DNA of 64,000 nt from Dichetophora obliterata. Its lineage: Eukaryota > Arthropoda > Insecta > Diptera > Sciomyzidae. Each line of letters begins with the position of its first letter. Position 1 is the first letter of the stretch. The position numbers were made by a program, and so were the translations under genes. Shown here piece by piece: positions 55,500 through 64,000 of the stretch. The stretch is from the NCBI GenBank assembly GCA_963920525.1, contig OY986435.1, forward strand, positions 266,856,799-266,920,798, given 5' to 3'. Under the pieces are notes generated by a model. That model made no database searches. It saw only the letters and a program-made list of their open reading frames with translations, and had not been told where the DNA came from.

Positions 55500-56260
55500 T
55501 CTAAAAAAAAATTATTTTCATTTATTTTGTCACAAGCCTTTGTCATTACTGGAATTAGGGCTAGGCCCATGAGGCCCGGGTCTAGGGCGGCAACATTTTA
55601 GGGGCGGAAACATTTTGACGAAAACAAAAAGTTAGGAACGGAATTAATTTGGTTGCAGCAGAATTGACAGCGAGGCAAAATATTTTCGTGCAATTATTAC
55701 TTTTTGGGTAACAGAAAGTATAACTTTTACATGGGCATGTCATTGACGGTAATAAAAAAAAAAAATCAATGAATACCGTAATGCAATTAATTTATTTTTG
55801 GTCTTTCTGACTTAATATAAGGTAACATTGAATAAAATAGCTAGGGTAATAAATTGCAAAATGTTTAAAATGTTTTGTTAATTGTACTTAGAGAGCGGAA
55901 TCAATTAGATGACAAAAAATCGAAAGGACGACAGAACAATATCGTAGTTCACTTAAAAAGTTACTTTAAATTTAGTGTTCGAAAATTTTTCGATCAATTC
56001 CGAAAAGGTTTCTTCTAATTTTATTGCAAGAAGATAAACAAAATATGAGCTCAGCATCGAAAATAAATAATATTTTTCATTAACGTGATCTTTGCGATGC
56101 ATATCCTAAATCTACATAATATATATGTAGCAATATCATTGAGAATTTATTTAAGTATTCCTGTTACAACTTTCGAAGAGGACTGCACGGTTGTATAGAA
56201 ATGCAATTTGGACTGCGCTAAATAATTTTTATCACAACTTCAATCGGAAATTTCGTTGAT
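55500..56260. other. no recognised feature
   Basis: AT-rich. A GGGCCCATGAGGCCCGGGTC-like GC island at about 55560-55585 may be the edge of a decayed repeat. Confidence 0.3.
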
Positions 56261-56269
56261 AGAAATGTG

Positions 56270-56730
56270 AATGCCGCACGGTCATTGTACAAGAAATATT
56301 TTATTGGGTATGCGATCATTCATTCTCATAAAGATGAGAAACATTAAACCAAAAGATCACTCATGGTTTTATGAAATTTGCTGGATTACAGTCATGTCTA
56401 TACAGAAAGCCTTTCAGAATTGGCATTTCCCCAAGAATACTGATAACAAAAGACTTCACAAGAGCTTATGGCGTTCTTAACTGAAAAATGGAACCAATGA
56501 GTTTACTTTTTCGGAGAGAGCAAGGTTGTTGCTCTGGATATTTTAAAGGCGTTCGACCGAATGTGACATAAAGCGCTCGTGTCAGAACTAATTCCATATG
56601 GTGTTAATGGTAACTCTGCTCAATGGACCACGTGTTTCCTCAAGAACAGAACGATTCGTATAGTAGTTGACGGTATTTTATTCTTTTTCTGGAGTTCCAC
56701 AGGGTTCGGTTCTACTGACAACCCGACAAG
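56270..56730 (+). pseudogene. non-LTR retrotransposon RT fragment
   Basis: In one frame with stops: VVALDILKAFDRM (56527-56566, RT block 4 with the first catalytic Asp), HKALVSELIPYGVNGNSAQW, and FLKNRTIRIVVDGILFF (56635-56690). The block order matches jockey/CR1-type RTs. Nothing of the YADD region follows. Decayed. Confidence 0.65.
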
Positions 56731-56888
56731 AAATAGGTATCCGAAACTCCAACACAATCAAATAAATTTTTTGTTTACAACCACATTCTCATACCCATTT
56801 CAGTGTAAAAATTTGTGACACAAGGAAAAAGTATGAACATTTTAGCAAGTGCATGTGAAAGAAAGAGAAGGTATCATTATCAAAAAGC

Positions 56889-57074
56889 ATGAAAAATTTT
56901 TACATATCCGCCATTGTATTGGCCAATATCCATAGTGCAGTGAGTGTTTCAACATTCGCCACATCTAATTCCACACCCGAAGTCGTCGCCACAGAAGTGG
57001 GTAGCTTTACATCAACAACAACAACAATAACGACAACAATTAAAAATATAATAAATTTAAAACATTTGCTTTAA
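56889..57074 (+). other. 61-codon Thr-rich open frame of uncertain status
   Basis: The frame begins with a signal-like MKNFYISAIVLANIHSAVSV and then a Thr-rich run (TSTTTTITTTI). It could be a small secreted mucin-like peptide, but there is no promoter or splice evidence, and such frames arise by chance. From 57075 to 58824 nothing else is recognised. Confidence 0.2.
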
Positions 57075-58824
57075 GACACCAACGAACTACATGCATTTTT
57101 ATTTTTTAAGGAGCACTTTAGATAAAACTGGTTTTTACGTTACATCTAACGGTTACATATAACTGAGTTTTCGGTTACACCTATCTGGTGAGATTTGGTT
57201 ACCTATAACCTGTATTTAACTCTAACTAGAGAGAGCGAGTAAGCTATATTTCGATGGTATTGGAAGTTGATAACAAAAACAGCGTGTAAGAAAAGGATGC
57301 CAGATCACACGTATACATGAGTTTCGGTCATAGTTACTAGTTTTGATTCCCACCAAAATACTCTATTTCCCATAGTGTGGAAAAAAAAATTCTCACGTGG
57401 GAAATTACAGAAACAAAATTCCCACAGCAATTAAAAAATGTAATTCAATTAAATTTTAAAAATCAAGCAGTTCCCAACCGGCCATCTAGATAGCGAACGG
57501 CAATTGTACTTGAGAATAAGCTTAATATAAACAGAGGGTTGTAAGCTTTTCTTAATATCACTTTTAACAAGCTTGTTAAAATGAGAAATCGCAATAAAAT
57601 TTCAATCGTATTTGAGAATTGAGCTTGAATTTATAACTGATTTTCAAGTATGCTTAATTAACACTTATACAATATGAAATATTACTGCAAAAATTTTTTT
57701 ATGCAACAGAATCTCAAGTCATGTTTTTTCTGTCAAAAAATGTATTTTATTTATTTTGCGTGCAGTGAAAATTGTAAATTTGGTACAGATATATTATTTT
57801 AATAATTTTTGTTAGCATTAAAAATAAATTGAAAAACTTAGAATTATCAAATAATTTGAACATTTATTAGATGGGGCTCTACAGCTAAGAACAGGCGAAG
57901 ATGAATTTCTTCAGGCGAAGATGAACTTTCTTCTAATTTAGCAAAAAAAAGGGTTTATAAAGGCGCAAGTCTCAAAAAAAAAAATTAAAAGAACTTCAAA
58001 AAGTTTTAAATAAAATTTCTTGAATTTAATTAATGAACAAAAATAAATTAAAATAAACTTTGAAAATTAATTGAAGCAAAACCTATACAACTGAGAACTA
58101 TTAGGAATATTACAAATTTTTATGTTTCATAAACAATGCTCAAATGTGTAGCGTTCTTAAATCTCTGTCCACAGCTATAAATAATCTATGAATAATGTGT
58201 ATAACACTATAATAATGTGTATAAGCTAGAAAAAGCTTATAAAACTTTTGAGAATAGTAAGCTTTTCTTTACATGTGTTAATATATTATTTGTTTAAGCT
58301 TATTCTATAATTGCTTTCATAATACCTGCAACAATTGACAGAAATTTGTATATATATTTTTACATAAAGAAAGTATATACATCTCATATATGTGTATATA
58401 CTGTGTAGCTTAAAAATCATTTAATCAATTTATAATAATTTGAAAAGAGGGAAATTGGTAAATTCATTTAATTTACCAAATGCAATGTAGACTGTCGAGA
58501 ACTGAAGAGGACTACTGGCGTTATATAAGTCTATCATCAACCAGATACTATCGTCCAATTTACTTCGAGTTGGAAGGCTCAAATAGTTAAAAATTCGTCT
58601 TCATTTGCCTTTTGTTATATTTACAAAGCGAAACCCACGAAATGAACAATTTTATCGAATATTAAGTTGATATCTTTATACGATCCAGTGTATTTGCTTT
58701 GTAATGGAAGTGGGTGGGGGTACATATATGAGAGGTATGAGTGCCCGTCCAACGATTCACTCCAAACTTTACCATAACGTTACTTATTTCTTCTATTTCG
58801 TTACAGCAATCTTAATTAAACAAA

Positions 58825-59045
58825 CAGCCCTACCGAGAATAATTTTACACGCGGAATCGGAAAAGAAAGTTTTCATTTTTAAGATAAAGCTAAAGAACAT
58901 TTTGGAAATTTGTAATGCAAATTTGTTTATCAACCGCCGATGAATAAATTGGCATTACAAATTTTCAAATTGTTTTTAAGCTTTATCTTAAAAATGAAAA
59001 CTCCCTTTTCCGATACCGCGTGAAAGTGCATTCCCGATAGGGCTG
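58825..59045. mobile_element. 221-bp MITE with ~66-bp inverted arms
   Basis: The CAGCCCTACCGAGAAT end faces CCCGATAGGGCTG; arms stay alignable for about 66 bp, with GTTTTCATTTTTAAGATAAA perfect in both. Shares the CAGCCCTA tip with 6581-7084. Non-coding. Confidence 0.75.
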
Positions 59046-59302
59046 ATAATGTCGATATCGCTTTACGTTTTCGCTAGAATTAAAAAAAGGAATTTGTTAT
59101 TTTATTCGATTATTTTTGTACAACGTAAAGGCGAAGCAGAATCCAGAACCGTTGTGCAGCGACTACCATAACAATTTGTTATGTTTATAAAAAAGTAAGT
59201 TTAATTTGTATGGGAGGTAGGCGTGTACATTGACTTATCATGCCCATTTTTAAAATATTTTCTGAATTAGTTGTATTTAACCAAGCATGCAAAATTTCAT
59301 TT

Positions 59303-59662
59303 TCATAGGACCACTCCCTCTATTTTGTACCAACAAATGTATGTAGCCATCCAACTGTGCACCGCTTTGGCTGCCGTGGTTTTTATGAACTCGTTAAGGT
59401 GGTGAAGGTTTAGCATAACCTCCAGGCCTGCCTGAGGCATTGATCGTTGTGCACCTGTTGTTCCTAGACAAGCACTGAAAGTGTTGAGGTAGCTTTTCTT
59501 CTTCGCTGTTTTCCAGCATATAATCAAACCACGGGTGTGACGTAAAAGCGCAAGTTTATGATACAGAGCTCTAAACTTTCCAACTAAAATAAACATACTA
59601 AATAACATATAAAGTTTTAAGAAAAATCCAAGAACTATATCGTATTCATAATTTTTCAACAC
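59303..59662 (-). pseudogene. LINE reverse-transcriptase C-terminal fragment
   Basis: A minus-strand frame contains SACLGTTGAQRSMPQAGLEV then MLNLHHLNEFIKTTAAKA, matching the region after the RT domain in jockey/R1-like LINEs (CL-ITGA-R-TP--ALEV-L---PL). The preceding part of the frame is hydrophobic and unrelated. No catalytic region. From 59663 to 60333 no feature is seen. Confidence 0.55.
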
Positions 59663-60333
59663 TTCAAATAGCTCAATTTATAATCCCCAGCGACTACTTT
59701 CGTAAAGATCCATTTTTCGCTAATAAAATGAACGAAAACGAACATTTACATCAACTTACTTTGCAATACGTATTTTGAATTGCTAACTTATTCCTCTTTC
59801 TCAACAGAAGATTAAAATTCCATTATTTTAATTATTTATTTGCCGAAAAGATCTGTTGAAGTTCAGTTACCATGGACTTAATAACTAAATCACAGAAGCT
59901 AATATAGAAGCTTTTCATTTTAATTTTTATTTTTATTGAGTATGTTTTCAAAACAAATTTTCTCTGAGAATTCAACTAAATGTTTTTGATCTTTTTAAAT
60001 ATCAATAGAGACTGTGTGGATTCACAGCATAATTTTTATGGTAAGCAGTCGTATTATCGTTTCATACATAATAGAATAAATTTCGAAAAGTACCGCGCTG
60101 TAGATTGATCTAATTTGATATCAAAAGGACATTTAATTAACAATAATTTAATACCATTCAGTTTCTAGGAAAGTGACTGGACGAAAATAGCGACATATTT
60201 TGCAAATATTGAGATAATACAATTTTAACGCGGTAATAATTTTATGTTGACGCTGTAAAGTGATTTAATTTAGACTGGCGTGTTGCTTCGCTCAAATAGA
60301 CGTTTTTTCTTATGATTTGTGTAGGCTGGTTAT

Positions 60334-61187
60334 TTATTTTTTACCGCCAACCACTTTTGTCACAGCCTCAACGACATCGTGTGTTTGTGGTATGGCATTT
60401 GTTTCGAGGGTCTTTGCATAGGGCATAGGTACATCGACACCACAAACACGCCACACAGGCGCATCCAAGTGGAAAAAGGTTTCGTCTTCCATGATGCGCG
60501 CGCAGATTTCGGCACCAACACCTATGAGCAAATTAAATGTGTTAAACATAATAACTTTAAAAGAAAAACAAATAGTTTAGGTAAAAATTTACCATGTTGG
60601 GGCCAGCCGTTTTCCACGGTTACAAGGTGGTGTGTTTTTTTCACAGAGTCAAAAATTGTCTTAGAGTCCAGTGGACGAATGGAACGTAAGTTAATGACTT
60701 CAGCTTCAATACCTGAAATTAAAGGCAATTTCAATAAGCTAGTTATAAAAAAAAGAAAGAAAAACATCGACGCACCCTTCTTTGCCAATTCAGCAGCAGC
60801 CAACAGACATGTTTCCACCGCTTTTGAATGTGCCACCAGCGTAACATGTTTGCCCGCCTTCATGATTTTAGCTTTACCTATCGGCAAAACAAAGTCTTTA
60901 TCCTTCACCTTTTCTTCCACGGGGAATGAAACGCCGTAAAGCAGTTCATTTTCCAGAAAAACTACTGGATCAGGATCACGTATGGCAGCCTTTAACAAAC
61001 CACGACAATCTTCACAATCGTATGGCGAGATAACTTTCAGGCCAGGGCAGTGGGCATACCAGGCAGCAAAGCACTGAGAGTGTTGGGCTGCAACACCAGC
61101 AGAAGCACCGTTCGGACCACGGAACACCATCGGCACATTAACAGCACCCGCCGACATATAGAAGGTTTTGCCTGCAGAATTGATAAC
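60334..61187 (-). CDS. Pdhb: pyruvate dehydrogenase E1 component subunit beta, last three exons (partial)
   Basis: Exons: 61187-60776, 60712-60593, 60521-60334, with GT-AG ends and matching phases, about 240 residues to the TAA. The translation tracks [90 protein letters not shown] and [10 protein letters not shown]. The protein pairs with E1-alpha in the mitochondrial matrix to decarboxylate pyruvate using thiamine diphosphate; this part carries the transketolase C-terminal domain that binds E2. The N-terminal exons (targeting peptide, ThDP-site half) are not found upstream in the window, so intron length exceeds 2.8 kb. The first exon here begins cleanly after CTCCACTCTAG. Confidence 0.92.
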
Positions 61188-61315
61188 CTAGAGTGGAGTA
61201 GAAAAAACTTAGCACGGCATGTTAAAAAAAACATGCACTAAAGAAACAACAACTGCGGCTAGAATTCTTTACAATTTTCTTTTATTTGTAAAATCTACGA
61301 CACGGCTACAACTTT

Positions 61316-61912
61316 TTACTTTAGCCCTAGTTTTTCTTTAATAATAAATGCTGGCAGTCGCTTTCCCTTCCATCTTCTGGGCATTGGAATTTCATCAGCC
61401 TTGCGTAGTGTTTCTTCCACATACTTTTCCGCTGAGAAAGATTCGGCTACTTTAATTTGTTCTATAAGCTTAGCTTGAAATGCCTTTTCTTTACGCATTT
61501 CGCGCCGTTGACGAACCTTGGCCCATTCAAACTTCATCTTACGGCGCAACTTCTTCAATTTGTGCTTCTTCATTTTGCGTCTTCTGATGACAATCAAGCG
61601 TGCAGCTTCCATTTTGTCCGACTTTTTGTTGTGGCTAGGTGCTTTGACATTTGAGTTCTCGTCCAAAATGTCGCCAATTTCGGTTATAAGACTTGATCTT
61701 GGACTCTCAATAATGCGATTATTCAAAGGCATATCACCAATGCAGGGAAGTTTTGGGCGTACGCCAGGAATTTGCATATTAGGTGTAAAGAGTGTTGGAA
61801 TAAAAGCAGCAGGTGGTTTTACAGCAATTGAGCGCATATGTAGGTGCCGCACTGAGCTGGAGGTAAGGCTATTAAAACGAGGCATGAGAAGACTGCTCGA
61901 AATGGCCGGTCC
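61316..61912 (-). CDS. mitochondrial small ribosomal subunit protein mS38 (AURKAIP1-like)
   Basis: The ORF from ATG 61885 to the stop at 61316-61318 has 189 codons. The hallmark is the basic C-terminal helix region: RRRKMKKHKLKKLRRKMKFE, then WAKVRQRREMRKEKAFQAKL, the mS38/COX24/AURKAIP1 domain that binds the mitoribosome small subunit. The N-terminus is Ser/Arg-rich and plausible for mitochondrial import. The frame stays open back to 61912 after a good acceptor (CCCTGCAG), so an upstream first exon may exist. It sits 129 bp upstream of the visible Pdhb exons on the same strand, so it is probably nested in a Pdhb intron. Confidence 0.8.
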   Translation of the reverse strand, partial: GPAISSSLLMPRFNSLTSSSVRHLHMRSIAVKPPAAFIPTLFTPNMQIPGVRPKLPCIGDMPLNNRIIESPRSSLITEIGDILDENSNVKAPSHNKKSDKMEAARLIVIRRRKMKKHKLKKLRRKMKFEWAKVRQRREMRKEKAFQAKLIEQIKVAESFSAEKYVEETLRKADEIPMPRRWKGKRLPAFIIKEKLGLK

Positions 61913-61919
61913 CTGCAGG

Positions 61920-63400
61920 GATAATATGGGTTTCGGTTAATTATTCAATGCATTCACAAAATCATTATAAATGTATTTAAAAATATTTTAAAACTAATTA
62001 AAAATTTTTCAATTAAGATTTGAATTAGTTTTAGATTAGATTTTAACCCATATTATCACATGCGGACATTTCCATTGTTGAGCTAGAGGCTGCTGGCAAA
62101 TATTAAAGGCCGGTTCAAGTTTTTGTGTGCCTGCAGTTATTGTTTCAGTGCAATGTACTTCAAATCAATAGTATTTTCGATTTACAAATTGTCAATAATG
62201 AATATCGCCTCATGAGAGAATATGAGTTAAACACTAAACAATGCATAAAATATGTGTTCATATAAATCTTACCTAAATAAATAATTTATTTAAATAGTTT
62301 TTACGAGTCGCAAGCTAGTGCTCCTTTAATTTTGTAAAATAATTATTTTTCTTATAATACATAAAAAATAAATAAATAATTTTCAGCTCGTTGATAGGGT
62401 TCTGCTAAAAGTTTTTGTTATAGTATGATTCTGCATGCTTTGAACTCAATGTTTGATAAGTTAAAAGGGAATAGTAAATTTTTCTCGTCCTATATAAATT
62501 TGTGAAGGAGGAAATCTAGTGCAATTCCAAATTTTATGTTTTCTAAGGTTATTTGTTCCGAGGATACTCTTACTATATGGGCATTTCCATAGTGGCGCAA
62601 GTAACGTTCGTACGTCTTTCATGTTGTTAAAAATTAAGAAAAGCAAAGAAAAATGTGAACTTGTTGTCCTGTTTTGATTTTCGGATATAACTCTAGTAGC
62701 ACTATTTCTAGTGTAAACGATGACAGCGATCGAAAGCATGGTCCAAAAATAAAAGCAAACAAAAAAGGACGTAACAGAAAATAGAAGTGGTTTTTGACTG
62801 CATCAATAAAAACGAAAAAAATCTGCGAAGTGTGCACGAGTTTTTTTATGAAAGTTATTTTAATACATTCTGGAAAAATACTGGTATTATTCATAATAGT
62901 TTCGTTGAAAAAACTTTTTTAATTATTTTTATACAAACCTTAATAAAATATGGTGAAGTGGGGTGATGTGTAACACGTTTTTATTTGCTCCAATAAAAGT
63001 GTTCAGAAATTAATTTTGAATTGGTTTAAAGGGATGTTCCTAGCAGAAGAACCATTTTGATGTTGGTGCTTTCATGACTGTTGAATATTTTGGGAAATGG
63101 ATGAAGTAGAACGAAAATGTCAAACATGGCTTTTTTGGACATTTTCAAATCGGTGGGGTGATGTGTAACACCAATAAAATATTTATTTAAATACCAGAAA
63201 TTTAAATTTATGTATGTTTATTTTAGCTTTTTATGTATAGTAAAAGTATTATTTTCAATACTTAATTAAATTACTGCAACGTACCGATATTTTCCATTTT
63301 GTATTATTTTAATGGCATTCGTCAATTACTTTTAACCGAATGCTGTGATAAGCCCTTTCTTCACGAATTTTCGTGGCAAAGTTATTCTAATAAACAATAA
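61920..63400. other. no gene recognised; probable Pdhb intron
   Basis: AT-rich. The string GTGGGGTGATGTGTAACAC occurs twice (about 62957 and 63154), 197 bp apart, a diverged direct repeat. The Pdhb N-terminal exons were looked for and not found. Confidence 0.35.
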
Positions 63401-63815
63401 AAAAAAAATTTTTCAGTAATATTTAATGTATCAATCGCGGTAGACCTTTTGGTGAAAATGCCCGTATGTAATTTTTTTGCGGACTATTTAAAATCAGTTT
63501 ACTCGGTAGAATGTTTCACTTCATCCGTTATTTATGATTATAGTTATCTTTTAAACTTAAGTAGTCTCACCATAGATGAATTAGAAATTGAAAGTTCACT
63601 TTCAAATATGGTTACATCTGAATCTACAACGGGTCAGGATGGTATTGCCCCAATTTTGCTAAAAAGGCCCTCTAACTATAATATTCAATAAATCCTTCTC
63701 AAGTGGTACTATCCTGGATGAAGGAAAAGTTTCTTATATTGTTCTGTTCCAAAAATCTGACCCGAAGCAAGATGTCTGCAATTATAGACCGATAAGTACC
63801 CAGTAAGTCCAGAGT
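63400..63815 (+). pseudogene. jockey-like LINE fragment (start of RT domain)
   Basis: The 63449-63691 frame reads FADYLKSVYS, LSSLTIDELEIESSLSNM and TGQDGIAPILLK, the pattern just before and at RT block 1 (FxxYFxSVF...GPDGIP). After a frameshift, DVCNYRPIST (63766-63800) gives block 2 (NYRPIS). It is truncated or decays before the catalytic core; the last 185 bp hold nothing recognised. Confidence 0.7.
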
Positions 63816-64000
63816 AGCATGCATACACAATATACCCGCTGTGTAGTAGTTATTCTGACCCCACTTTATATTCTTCGCAAAATATTCTCTGTCATGTTAA
63901 TTTGGGATCTTATTCATCACAACATTCAGTGTCCTGAACTTCTTCCACAGGTGGATTTCTATACTTAATTTTGTTTTCGCTGTAGCCAATTCTATTTACG

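Noticed and set aside
58704..58943. 79-codon plus-strand frame
   Set aside because: Half of it lies inside the inverted-repeat element 58825-59045.
1..64000. CRISPR arrays, operons, riboswitches, bacterial promoters
   Set aside because: The window is insect nuclear DNA with spliced genes; the tandem repeat at 10.1-10.5 kb has no spacer structure.

Overview
This is eukaryotic DNA from a higher (brachyceran) fly. Every recognisable host gene reads like a Drosophila gene, most introns are 50-100 nt with GT-AG ends, and the intergenic DNA is AT-rich and full of transposon debris. A tephritid or related fruit-fly genome is my best guess, but that is inferred from gene similarity and repeat style. 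No bacterial features, CRISPR arrays, rRNA or intact tRNA genes were seen. Layout: 1-10.6 kb is almost all repeats (Helitron-like DNA, a Tc1-like relic, a Helitron helicase remnant, several inverted-repeat elements, two tRNA-like sequences, a tandem repeat). It is probably intron of the gene to its right. 10.68-14.32 kb (-) holds the first seven exons of the USP34/puffyeye deubiquitinase; its catalytic part is not visible. 14.3-18.5 kb is non-coding with MITEs. 18.58-23.47 kb is a Ty3/Gypsy-type LTR retrotransposon with identical LTRs and a 1354-codon ORF on the minus strand. 23.5-32 kb holds more MITEs, a processed RpS3 pseudogene inside a terminal-inverted-repeat shell, a purine-rich tract and LINE debris. 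32.46-44.7 kb (+) is the ubinuclein/yemanuclein gene, with an 8.6-kb intron packed with nested transposons (foldback elements, MITEs, a jockey-like LINE relic split by two MITEs). Convergent with it is a complete four-exon Atg14 gene (-, 45.17-46.88 kb). 47-50 kb is a run of palindromic elements; 51.78-53.07 kb is a nearly intact mariner. 54.79-55.42 kb (+) is a small three-exon gene for a secreted, cysteine-rich Kazal-like protein with its own TATA box and poly(A) signal. 56-60 kb is LINE and MITE debris. 60.33-61.19 kb (-) holds the last three exons of pyruvate dehydrogenase E1 beta, and 61.32-61.91 kb (-) a mitochondrial small-subunit protein mS38 (AURKAIP1-like) gene, probably nested in a Pdhb intron. 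The window ends in another LINE fragment. The host genes are not an operon and do unrelated jobs: ubiquitin removal, H3.3/HIRA chromatin assembly, autophagy initiation, pyruvate oxidation and mitochondrial translation. The Drosophila gene numbers I recall for Pdhb (CG11876) and Atg14 (CG11877) are consecutive, so part of this order is probably ancestral. The observation most worth following is an in-frame UGA in the last exon of the yemanuclein gene, followed in the same frame by 85 codons that look protein-coding: a candidate stop-codon readthrough extension.
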